Assembly (NCBI GenBank): GCA_024762485.1
Contig: JANTHH010000006.1
Location: 1-28,619, forward strand
Source: Chromatiales bacterium
GTDB lineage: Bacteria > Pseudomonadota > Gammaproteobacteria > Chromatiales > Chromatiaceae
Direction: 5' to 3'
DNA length: 28,619 bases
How positions within the stretch are numbered: the first letter of the stretch is position 1; each line of letters begins with the position of its first letter. Below the pieces are notes generated by a model. It was given only the letters and a program-made list of their open reading frames with translations. It did not search any database and was not told the DNA's origin. Positions 1 through 6,610 of this stretch are shown here, in pieces. The position numbers were made by a program, and so were the translations under genes.

Positions 1-569
1 CCCTTGCCCAGCAGCGGCGCGAGAAAATGGCCCTGGCTGGCGAGTGACAGCAGTCCGATGACGATGAATGCAGTGCCGGCCAAACCTTCCAGCAAGGTGA
101 TGGCGGTGCTGCCCAAGGCGTTGTTGCTGCCTGCCAGGAGTGGCAGGAAAAACGCCACGGCAAGGATGACCCCACCCTGGAAGCCCCCGCCCGGCGTCAG
201 ATGGCCGTGACTGATGATGTAGATGCCCAGCAACAGCAGGAAAGGAAACAGCAGTTGGGCCGCGGTATGCAGGATGAAACCGCCATATTGTATCGGCTGC
301 CTCCTGCCTGCTGATCCAAGCACCAACCCGGCGGCTGTTGCGGCGACGAACAGGATGCTCAGTTCACCGAGGGTGTCCAGGCCGCGATAGGCAAGCACCA
401 CCGAGGTCACCGTGTTGGCGGCACCCGTGCGGGCAGGGGCCTCCTCCAGGATCGCCTTGCCAGTGGTCATCGGTGTCGCACCGAAGGGAAGATCCACCAG
501 CAGGGCAGCGATCAGCAATGTCAGGCCGAGGGTGAACAGGAGACCGGTGAGGTTGTTAATCCTCGTCAT
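1..569 (-). CDS. mnhB: Mrp/Mnh antiporter subunit B with N-terminal MbhE-like part (partial, 3' end off window)
   Basis: Membrane subunit of a multi-subunit Na+(K+)/H+ antiporter of the Mrp/Mnh type. My reading gives 189 codons without a stop before the window ends, so the C-terminus is missing. Residues about 1-88 resemble the MbhE-like segment normally found at the C-terminal end of MrpA, with the motif YRGLDTLGE near residue 62. From about residue 93 the MnhB domain follows, with a transmembrane segment and the typical ISHGHLTPGGGFQGG motif. The ATG at 567-569 overlaps the end of the preceding MbhD-like gene by 14 bases, which suggests translational coupling. The E-F-G-MbhD-MbhE/B order implies that subunits C and D lie beyond the left edge. 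The family call is firm; the transported ion cannot be read from sequence. Confidence 0.88.
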   Translation of the reverse strand, partial: MTRINNLTGLLFTLGLTLLIAALLVDLPFGATPMTTGKAILEEAPARTGAANTVTSVVLAYRGLDTLGELSILFVAATAAGLVLGSAGRRQPIQYGGFILHTAAQLLFPFLLLLGIYIISHGHLTPGGGFQGGVILAVAFFLPLLAGSNNALGSTAITLLEGLAGTAFIVIGLLSLASQGHFLAPLLGK

Positions 570-810
570 CGACACCCTCCTCGTTCCCGAGTTTGCGCAG
601 GGTCATGGCCAGCAGCACACCACTGAGACCGGCACCGACCACTGCCTCGGTCATGGCGACGTCAGGGGCGCGCAGGATCACGAAGACCACGGATAGGGCC
701 AGGGAAACCACGGAAGAGGCCACCACGGCTGCCATCAGATTACCCAGCCGTACCACTGCGATTGCCGCGGCGGCCATCACCAGCACGGATAATGCCGTCA
801 GCCAGATCAT
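556..810 (-). CDS. MbhD-like (DUF4040) subunit of Mrp-type antiporter
   Basis: Small membrane protein of 84 residues with about three hydrophobic helices. It carries the signature RAPDVAMTEAVVGAGLSG near residues 47-64, typical of the DUF4040/MbhD segment that forms part of the C-terminal end of MrpA in classical Mrp complexes. Here it is a separate gene, as in Mbh/Mrp hybrids and split-MrpA operons. Its start overlaps the mnhG stop by 4 bases and its end overlaps the mnhB start by 14 bases, so it belongs to the same minus-strand operon. The acidic C-terminus (EEGVDDED) is presumably exposed to solvent. The role in ion translocation is inferred from the family. Confidence 0.88.
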   Translation of the reverse strand: MIWLTALSVLVMAAAAIAVVRLGNLMAAVVASSVVSLALSVVFVILRAPDVAMTEAVVGAGLSGVLLAMTLRKLGNEEGVDDED

Positions 811-1112
811 GATGTTTCATCCTTGGGCGGGGTGTGCCAGGGTTTGTGGCCGAGGATGAAGGCAGACCGGGCGATCGTCGATGAGCCAACGGGTGATGTG
901 AGCAGGATAAAGAACAGGATGACCAGCAGCTTGCCCCACCATTCGGGGTGATCGAACAGGACGCTGGTAATGACCGCGATGGCACCCAGGGTGGCGGCCT
1001 TCGTCCCTGCCTGCAGACAGGTGTAGACATCGGGCATACGCAACAGACCGAGCGCGGCGAGGAATATGAAAAAAGCGCCGAGCAGCAACAGAAGGTCAGC
1101 GATCAGGCTCAC
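807..1112 (-). CDS. mnhG: Mrp/Mnh antiporter subunit G
   Basis: Membrane protein of 101 residues matching MnhG/PhaG in length and pattern: an N-terminal helix (LIADLLLLLGAFFIFLAALG), then LLRMPDVYTCLQAGTKAATLG, characteristic of the family, then two more helices. It is a small accessory subunit of the Mrp cation/proton antiporter in the cytoplasmic membrane. The ATG overlaps the end of mnhF by 4 bases (ATGA), and the stop overlaps the next start in the same way, so the genes are probably translationally coupled. The hydrophilic tail after about residue 88 is common for the family. Confidence 0.93.
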   Translation of the reverse strand: MSLIADLLLLLGAFFIFLAALGLLRMPDVYTCLQAGTKAATLGAIAVITSVLFDHPEWWGKLLVILFFILLTSPVGSSTIARSAFILGHKPWHTPPKDETS

Positions 1113-1369
1113 GATGGTTTTCCCTCTAGGGCACGGGCCACCGCTACCACACCAACGAAGGCGAGGGCGCCATAGAGCAGCGAGACGTCGAGATAGATGG
1201 GGTTGGAGAAGATGCTGGTCAGCCAGACCAGGCCTGCCGTGGTGGTCACACCCAATGTGTCGGCAGCGACCAGGCGGTCATGCACCGTGGGCCCGCGGTA
1301 GAGCTTGTACAACACGAGCAGTACGGCGGCCGTGATCAGGAGAAAAGCAAGCATTTCGATCGGATTCAT
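1109..1369 (-). CDS. mnhF: Mrp/Mnh antiporter subunit F
   Basis: Membrane protein of 86 residues with three predicted transmembrane helices and the MnhF hallmark RGPTVHDRLVAADTLG near residues 25-40. A longer open frame exists upstream to 1459, but it lies inside mnhE in another frame. The ATG at 1367-1369 gives the normal family length and a 4-base overlap with the mnhE stop. It is a structural subunit of the Mrp cation/proton antiporter and is co-transcribed with E and G. Confidence 0.92.
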   Translation of the reverse strand: MNPIEMLAFLLITAAVLLVLYKLYRGPTVHDRLVAADTLGVTTTAGLVWLTSIFSNPIYLDVSLLYGALAFVGVVAVARALEGKPS

Positions 1370-1869
1370 CGCACCATCCGCTGAAGTGGGCGCTCGAAAC
1401 GTGCGGCTATTGCCCGCGTGGCAGCCGCAAGTTCCTCGGCACCCCTGGCATCGATCCAATGCACACGCAGACGATCCTCGTTTACGTCGACGGACAGGGT
1501 GCCGGGTGTAAGGGTGATGCTGTTCGCAAGCAGAAGCCGCCCCAGCGGTGAATGCAGCTCGGTGTGGATTTCAACCATGGCAGGATAGATCGGCAGGCGC
1601 GGGGAGATGACCCGGCGCGCCATGTCGATATTGGATTCGATGAGTGCACGAAAGAACACACCGAGGTAATGCAGCAGGTGCCAGGGCAGCAACAGGCTCC
1701 AGCGAATATCCTCGAGCAGGCGCAGTGAGGGCAGGGAAATCACGGCCACGGCAATGGCAGCCAGTGCGCCAGTGGCCAGTTCCTCCGGCTGTGTACTGCC
1801 TGTCATGAGTATCCATGCGAACAACAGCAGCAGACTCGCGGGCAGTATGCGGTACAGCAGCGCACTCAT
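1366..1869 (-). CDS. mnhE: Mrp/Mnh antiporter subunit E
   Basis: Protein of 167 residues with the MnhE layout: two N-terminal transmembrane segments (about residues 5-50), a central amphipathic stretch, then a cytoplasmic domain containing the family motif ANSITLTPGTLSVDV near residues 115-129. It is the first gene of the antiporter operon in the window and has a GGAGGT site about 12 bases before the ATG, a somewhat long spacing. The gene upstream on the same strand is a ParA-like ATPase 246 bases away, so the operon may have its own promoter in that gap. I saw no convincing -35/-10 pair there. Confidence 0.93.
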   Translation of the reverse strand: MSALLYRILPASLLLLFAWILMTGSTQPEELATGALAAIAVAVISLPSLRLLEDIRWSLLLPWHLLHYLGVFFRALIESNIDMARRVISPRLPIYPAMVEIHTELHSPLGRLLLANSITLTPGTLSVDVNEDRLRVHWIDARGAEELAAATRAIAARFERPLQRMVR

Positions 1870-2027
1870 GATCGGATGGTGACCTCCGTCTCTGTCCGGG
1901 TGATGGACTTGCCCCAGCCCTCAATCGTGAAAGGGCCCGGCTGTGTGTCTGACTGAACTGGCAGCACTAACTGTGCCAATGGGATATTGCACCCTGATTA
2001 CCGGCTTCATCTACTCCGTGTTGCTGT

Positions 2028-2041
2028 GACAGGGCCCTGTC
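2028..2041. repeat. 14-bp perfect palindrome between parA-like gene and mrp operon
   Basis: GACAGGGCCCTGTC is a perfect inverted repeat with no spacer, in the 246-base gap upstream of mnhE. GACAGGGCC occurs again at 2091-2099. There is no T-tract on either strand, so it is a poor intrinsic terminator. It could be a binding site for a dimeric regulator, but this is inference from symmetry and position only. Confidence 0.3.
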
Positions 2042-2115
2042 CATGCCCTCCGGTGGCGCATTGGTCCGTCTGTTGCATTCGTATGAGGCAGACAGGGCCT
2101 CTTTCGAGATGATGC

Positions 2116-2817
2116 TCAGGCACCCGCCCGGCTGAATTCAGTATAGGCGTGTCTCAGCCAGACCTTTACTCGTTGACGTTCCATCATGTTCAGACATTCA
2201 CCGTCCCCGGGATTGGTGTTGTTGACCGCTGCCCAGAAGCTCTTGTCGAACTGGTCGATCTTGCGCATCGTGGGCCTGTGCAATGCCCGCAGGGAGAGGA
2301 CGGGGACCTGCAGTTCTTCGACACGTGACGCGGCGTGGGAGTCATGAAACAGGCTGAAGTCATCACCGCGCCCATGATTGAGCACGACCACGTAACGTCC
2401 CTGCCCATCATGCCGGTCGAGCAGGCGGGTGAGCAGATTCACCGAATCCTTGCCATCGTCCATCACATACCAGAAGCGGAGATCCACACCAAGATCCTCC
2501 GACATATCGAGCAAGCCACCGTCATCCACCCAGTCATGGAGTTGCGCCTCGGTCTGGGCGGCCAGATCGACCAATACATTGGGCTCGGCGTCCACCGCCG
2601 TCTCGATGACCCTGTCCAGCTCCTCAACATGGGCAGTGTCTATGGGTTCGGCGAAACCGGCGTAATAGCGCAGCAGGGCACCGTGGGAACGGTCCGTGTC
2701 AAATCCCTTCCAGGAGCGTTCATTGTCGATCCAGTACTGAGCGAGCAGCCGTGAAACCACGGACTTCCCCACACCCCCTTTCTCACCGCCGATAAAGTGG
2801 ATCTGACGCCTTTCCAT
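2116..2817 (-). CDS. ParA/MobD-like P-loop ATPase
   Basis: Cytoplasmic SIMIBI-class P-loop ATPase of 233 residues. The N-terminus carries a deviant Walker A motif, GGEKGGVGKS (residues 10-19), with the extra signature lysine of ParA/MinD proteins. FDTDRSHGALL (about 39-49) and the Walker B-like VLVDLAAQT (about 81-89) follow. The pattern resembles a chromosomal family often labelled mobilisation protein MobD-like, not a true partition ParA. No ParB gene or relaxase is nearby. The ATG at 2815-2817 is chosen because GAGGT lies 8 bases before it; a longer frame starts at 2895 but adds a sequence without family similarity. It lies upstream of mrp on the same strand. Its partner and role are unknown. 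Confidence 0.8.
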   Translation of the reverse strand: MERRQIHFIGGEKGGVGKSVVSRLLAQYWIDNERSWKGFDTDRSHGALLRYYAGFAEPIDTAHVEELDRVIETAVDAEPNVLVDLAAQTEAQLHDWVDDGGLLDMSEDLGVDLRFWYVMDDGKDSVNLLTRLLDRHDGQGRYVVVLNHGRGDDFSLFHDSHAASRVEELQVPVLSLRALHRPTMRKIDQFDKSFWAAVNNTNPGDGECLNMMERQRVKVWLRHAYTEFSRAGA

Positions 2818-3221
2818 CCTTTCTGACCTCGAAGTCGTGACCGTCTCTTCCTGTGTTGTCGCAATGCCGGAGCAAGCCTTGTGCCAGTCATGCAACAGGG
2901 GCCGGGCTCTTTAGCGTCGCCCATTAGCTGGGCATATGCGTGTCGGGATGCACCGGTTCGGCACTGACCGATTGCCGTGCGCCCTAAATGTGTGCAACCG
3001 ATGGCGATGATCGGCCGGTTGTGGGAGTAATTCAGGTATATGCTCGTCGAGAGGAAGTGGCATGTTTTATGCCGATGTTATCTGGACGGCGTGAAGGACG
3101 GAGCCCTCATGAGGTCTGCGATCTGGCGTGCATGAGTGTCGCCGGGATGAAACACGGACAATCGATCCTGTCAGTTGCGATGAGATTGGCACGGGAATAA
3201 TCACCAACCTGCAGGTATGAC
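2818..3221. other. 404-bp divergent intergenic region
   Basis: The region lies between the ParA-like gene (minus) and the transglutaminase-DUF2126 gene (plus), so it should hold both promoters. I see no convincing coding frame. A short hairpin, GCCCA-TTAGC-TGGGC, is at 2919-2933. A weak plus-strand promoter candidate is TTGCGA (3175-3180), 15 bases, AATAAT (3196-3201); the spacing is short, so it is doubtful. Confidence 0.4.
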
Positions 3222-6200
3222 ATGGCAATTCGCGTAGCGCTCAACCACAAGACCGAATACAAGTACGACCGTCTCGTGAGCCTCTCACCCCATTTGATCC
3301 GGCTCCGTCCCGCGCCCCACGTGCGCACGCCACTCCATTCATACTCGATCCGTATCGAGCCGGAAGAGCACTTCATCAACTGGCAGCAGGATCCCTTCGG
3401 GAACTATATCGCCCGACTGGTCTTCCCCGAGAAAACGAAGAAGTTCAGTGTCGAGGTCGACTTGGTGGCCGAGATGACGGTTATCAATCCCTTCGACTTT
3501 TTCGTCGAGAGTTATGCCGAACATTTCCCCTTTGAATACGACAAGCAACTGAAGCGCGAACTGATTCCTTACCGGGAGGTGATGGAGGAGGGGCCGCTGC
3601 TCAAGCAGTGGGTCGAAAACTGGTATGCGCAATGGCTCGAGACGACGGACGAGGAGCGGCGGCACATTGTTTATTTCCTGGTTGATCTGAACCGTGATCT
3701 GCAAAAGACGATCAACTACACGATCCGTATGGAACCGGGGATCCAGTCCTGCGAGGAGACCCTGGAAAAGGCACTGGGCTCCTGCCGCGATACGGGCTGG
3801 CTGTTGGTGCAGATCCTGCGTCAGCTCGGCCTGGCCGCACGCTTCGTCTCCGGCTATCTGATACAACTGACGGCGGATGAGAAATCACTGGACGGGCCGT
3901 CGGGCCCGGAGGCCGACTTCACTGATCTGCACGCCTGGGCCGAGGTCTACGTGCCGGGTGCGGGCTGGATAGGCCTCGACCCCACATCGGGTCTCTTCGC
4001 TGGAGAAGGGCACATCCCACTGGCCTGTACACCGGACCCCGTCAGCGCCGCCCCGATCACCGGCGGGTCGGACAAGGCGGAGGTCGAATTCTATTTTCAT
4101 AACGAGGTGCGGAGGATTCACGAGGACCCGAGGGTCACCAAGCCTTACAGCGATGAACAGTGGGTGAACATCATGCAGCTTGGCCACACGGTGGATGCCC
4201 AGCTGCAGGCAGACGATGTCCGTCTCACCATGGGCGGTGAACCCACCTTTGTTTCCATTGATGACATGGATGGGGCCGAATGGAACACCCAGGCCCTGGG
4301 TGACACCAAACGCGAACTCGCCGGTACCTTGCTCAAGCGACTGCGTGAGCAGTTCGCTCCTGGTGCCTTTCTGCATTATGCCCAGGGCAAGTGGTATCCA
4401 GGGGAGCCATTGCCGCGCTGGGCGCTGAACTGTTACTGGCGCAAGGACGGCGTCCCGGTCTGGCACGATGACCGCTGGCTTGCCGATGAGAAGATGGACT
4501 ACGGGCATGGGCCGGCAGATGCCAGGCGGTTCAGCGAGACACTGGTGCGCTACCTCGGTCTCACCGATGAAACGCTCGAGCCCGCATTCGAGGATGCGCA
4601 GTATTACCTTTGGAAGGAGGGTACGCTGCCAGACAATGTGGACCCCCTGGACAGCAAGCTGAAGGACCCCATAGAACGCGCCCGTCTGCGTCGTTTGTTT
4701 GAACGCGGCCTGGATGAGATCACCGGCTTTGCCTTGCCCCTGAAGTGGGTTGATGGGGAGACGGAAGGGCGTTGGTACAGCCAGAAATGGCATTTCCGGC
4801 GCGACCACCTCTTCCTCATACCCGGTGACTCCCCCATGGGGCTGCGCCTTCCACTGGATTCTCTGACCTGGGAAGACAAGAAACACCGCGAGTCGGTCAC
4901 CGAGCGATGCAGTTTCGAGCCCCGCCCACCCTTGGGGGATACCTGGGGCGAGGTGGCCAGGCGTTATGACGAACTGCCACCCGTGCCGCCGTTACCAGCA
5001 GGCGAGGCCCTGACCGCAGACGGAGAGAACGGCTATTACGAGATCATCCACACCACGCTTTGTGTCGAACCCCGCGATGGCAGGCTGTATGTGTTCATGC
5101 CGCCGCTGACACATCTGGAGCGTTATCTTGATCTTGTCAATTCAGTCGAGGCGACCGCCGCCGAACTGAAGATGCCGGTATTGCTGGAAGGTTATCCGCC
5201 GCCGCACGATTACCGTATGCAGCACCTGGCGATCACCCCGGACCCTGGCGTCATCGAGGTCAACATCCACCCGGCCTCTTCCTGGGATGAACTGGTGCGT
5301 AACACCGCCATCCTGTACCAGGAGGCGCGGTTGACCCGGCTCGGCACCGAGAAATTCATGCTCGATGGCCGTCACAGCGGCACGGGTGGTGGCAACCACG
5401 TGACCATAGGCGGCCCGACACCCGCCGACAGCCCCATGCTGCGGCGCCCGGACCTGCTGCGCAGCCTGGTGACATTCTGGCAGAACCATCCCAGCCTCTC
5501 CTACCTGTTCTCGGGTCTGTTCATCGGTCCCACCAGCCAGGCACCCCGGGTGGACGAGGCACGTGACGACAGCCTCTATGAACTGGAGATCGCCTTCCAG
5601 CAGATGCCCGAGGGCGAGGTGCCGTCACCCTGGTTGGTGGATCGGTTGCTGCGCAACCTGCTGATCGATGTCACCGGCAACACTCACCGGTCCGAGTTCT
5701 GCATCGACAAGCTCTACTCGCCGGACTCGCCGGCCGGACGTCTCGGACTGGTGGAGTTTCGTGCCTTCGAGATGCCGCCTCACCGGCGCATGAGCAATGT
5801 CCAGATGCTGTTGTTGCGGGCGCTGATCGCCTGGTTCTGGCGCGAGCCCTATACCCGCAAACCGGTGCGCTGGGGTACCGAACTGCATGATCGCTTCATG
5901 CTGCCCCACTACGTCTGGCAGGACTTCAAGGATGTCATCTGCGATCTCCAGAATGCGGGTTATCCAATGCAGCTCGAATGGTTCGCGCCATTCCTTGAGT
6001 TCCGTTTCCCACACTATGGACGGATCAACGAACAGGGCATCGAGCTGGAACTCTGCTGGGCAATAGAACCCTGGCATGTCCTGGGCGAAGAAGTGACATC
6101 CACCGGCACCTCCCGCTATGTGGATTCTTCTGTGGAACGTCTTCAGGTCAAGGTGACCGGCATGACCGATGGCCGGCATGTCATCACCTGCAATGGACGG

Positions 6201-6554
6201 CCCGTGCCCCTGCAAAATACCGGCACCCGTGGTGAATTCGTTGCCGGGGTGCGTTACAAGGCCTGGCAGCCCCCCTCCGGCCTGCACCCGACGATCCCGA
6301 TCCAGGCACCCCTGGTGTTCGATATCGTCGATACCTGGAATCAACACGCCATTGCTGGCTGCACCTATCACGTGGTTCATCCGGGGGGACGTCACTATGA
6401 GACCTTCCCGGTCAATGCGAACGAGGCGGAGGCGCGGCGCATTGCCCGTTTCTGGCCGTATGGACATACGCCGGGTAAGATGGTGCCTCCCAAAGAAGAA
6501 CCCAATCCGGAGTTTCCTCATACCCTCGACCTCCGCTTCACACCGGGGTGCTAA
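3222..6554 (+). CDS. Transglutaminase-like protein with C-terminal DUF2126
   Basis: Large protein of 1110 residues, the usual length for this two-part family. Residues about 2-90 match the bacterial transglutaminase N-terminal region. Residues about 160-265 form a transglutaminase-like papain-fold core with the full triad: C188 (GSCRDTGWLL), H237 (LHAWAEVYV) and D253 (GLDPTSG). The rest, from about 330 to the end, is DUF2126, rich in conserved Trp, His and Arg. No signal peptide is seen, so it is probably cytoplasmic. AGGT lies 5 bases before the ATG. It is the first gene of a three-gene plus-strand run with an ATP-grasp-alpha-E fusion and a second transglutaminase, a combination recurrent in bacteria. 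Such transglutaminases are thought to act as peptidases or amidases on ATP-grasp products; the substrate is unknown. Confidence 0.93.
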   Translation: MAIRVALNHKTEYKYDRLVSLSPHLIRLRPAPHVRTPLHSYSIRIEPEEHFINWQQDPFGNYIARLVFPEKTKKFSVEVDLVAEMTVINPFDFFVESYAEHFPFEYDKQLKRELIPYREVMEEGPLLKQWVENWYAQWLETTDEERRHIVYFLVDLNRDLQKTINYTIRMEPGIQSCEETLEKALGSCRDTGWLLVQILRQLGLAARFVSGYLIQLTADEKSLDGPSGPEADFTDLHAWAEVYVPGAGWIGLDPTSGLFAGEGHIPLACTPDPVSAAPITGGSDKAEVEFYFHNEVRRIHEDPRVTKPYSDEQWVNIMQLGHTVDAQLQADDVRLTMGGEPTFVSIDDMDGAEWNTQALGDTKRELAGTLLKRLREQFAPGAFLHYAQGKWYPGEPLPRWALNCYWRKDGVPVWHDDRWLADEKMDYGHGPADARRFSETLVRYLGLTDETLEPAFEDAQYYLWKEGTLPDNVDPLDSKLKDPIERARLRRLFERGLDEITGFALPLKWVDGETEGRWYSQKWHFRRDHLFLIPGDSPMGLRLPLDSLTWEDKKHRESVTERCSFEPRPPLGDTWGEVARRYDELPPVPPLPAGEALTADGENGYYEIIHTTLCVEPRDGRLYVFMPPLTHLERYLDLVNSVEATAAELKMPVLLEGYPPPHDYRMQHLAITPDPGVIEVNIHPASSWDELVRNTAILYQEARLTRLGTEKFMLDGRHSGTGGGNHVTIGGPTPADSPMLRRPDLLRSLVTFWQNHPSLSYLFSGLFIGPTSQAPRVDEARDDSLYELEIAFQQMPEGEVPSPWLVDRLLRNLLIDVTGNTHRSEFCIDKLYSPDSPAGRLGLVEFRAFEMPPHRRMSNVQMLLLRALIAWFWREPYTRKPVRWGTELHDRFMLPHYVWQDFKDVICDLQNAGYPMQLEWFAPFLEFRFPHYGRINEQGIELELCWAIEPWHVLGEEVTSTGTSRYVDSSVERLQVKVTGMTDGRHVITCNGRPVPLQNTGTRGEFVAGVRYKAWQPPSGLHPTIPIQAPLVFDIVDTWNQHAIAGCTYHVVHPGGRHYETFPVNANEAEARRIARFWPYGHTPGKMVPPKEEPNPEFPHTLDLRFTPGC

Positions 6555-6610
6555 AGGATTGGCACGAAGCGGCACGCTGTGAGCACCGCAGGCGAGTTTG
6601 ACGGATAGAT

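Noticed and set aside
2116..2817. Plasmid partition locus
   Set aside because: No ParB gene, no centromere-like repeats and no replication gene in the surrounding sequence.
2988..3200. 70-codon frame upstream of the transglutaminase-DUF2126 gene
   Set aside because: No SD, no similarity, and it occupies the expected promoter region.
3885..4886. 333-codon minus-strand frame inside the transglutaminase-DUF2126 gene
   Set aside because: Antisense to conserved coding sequence, with no recognised motifs.
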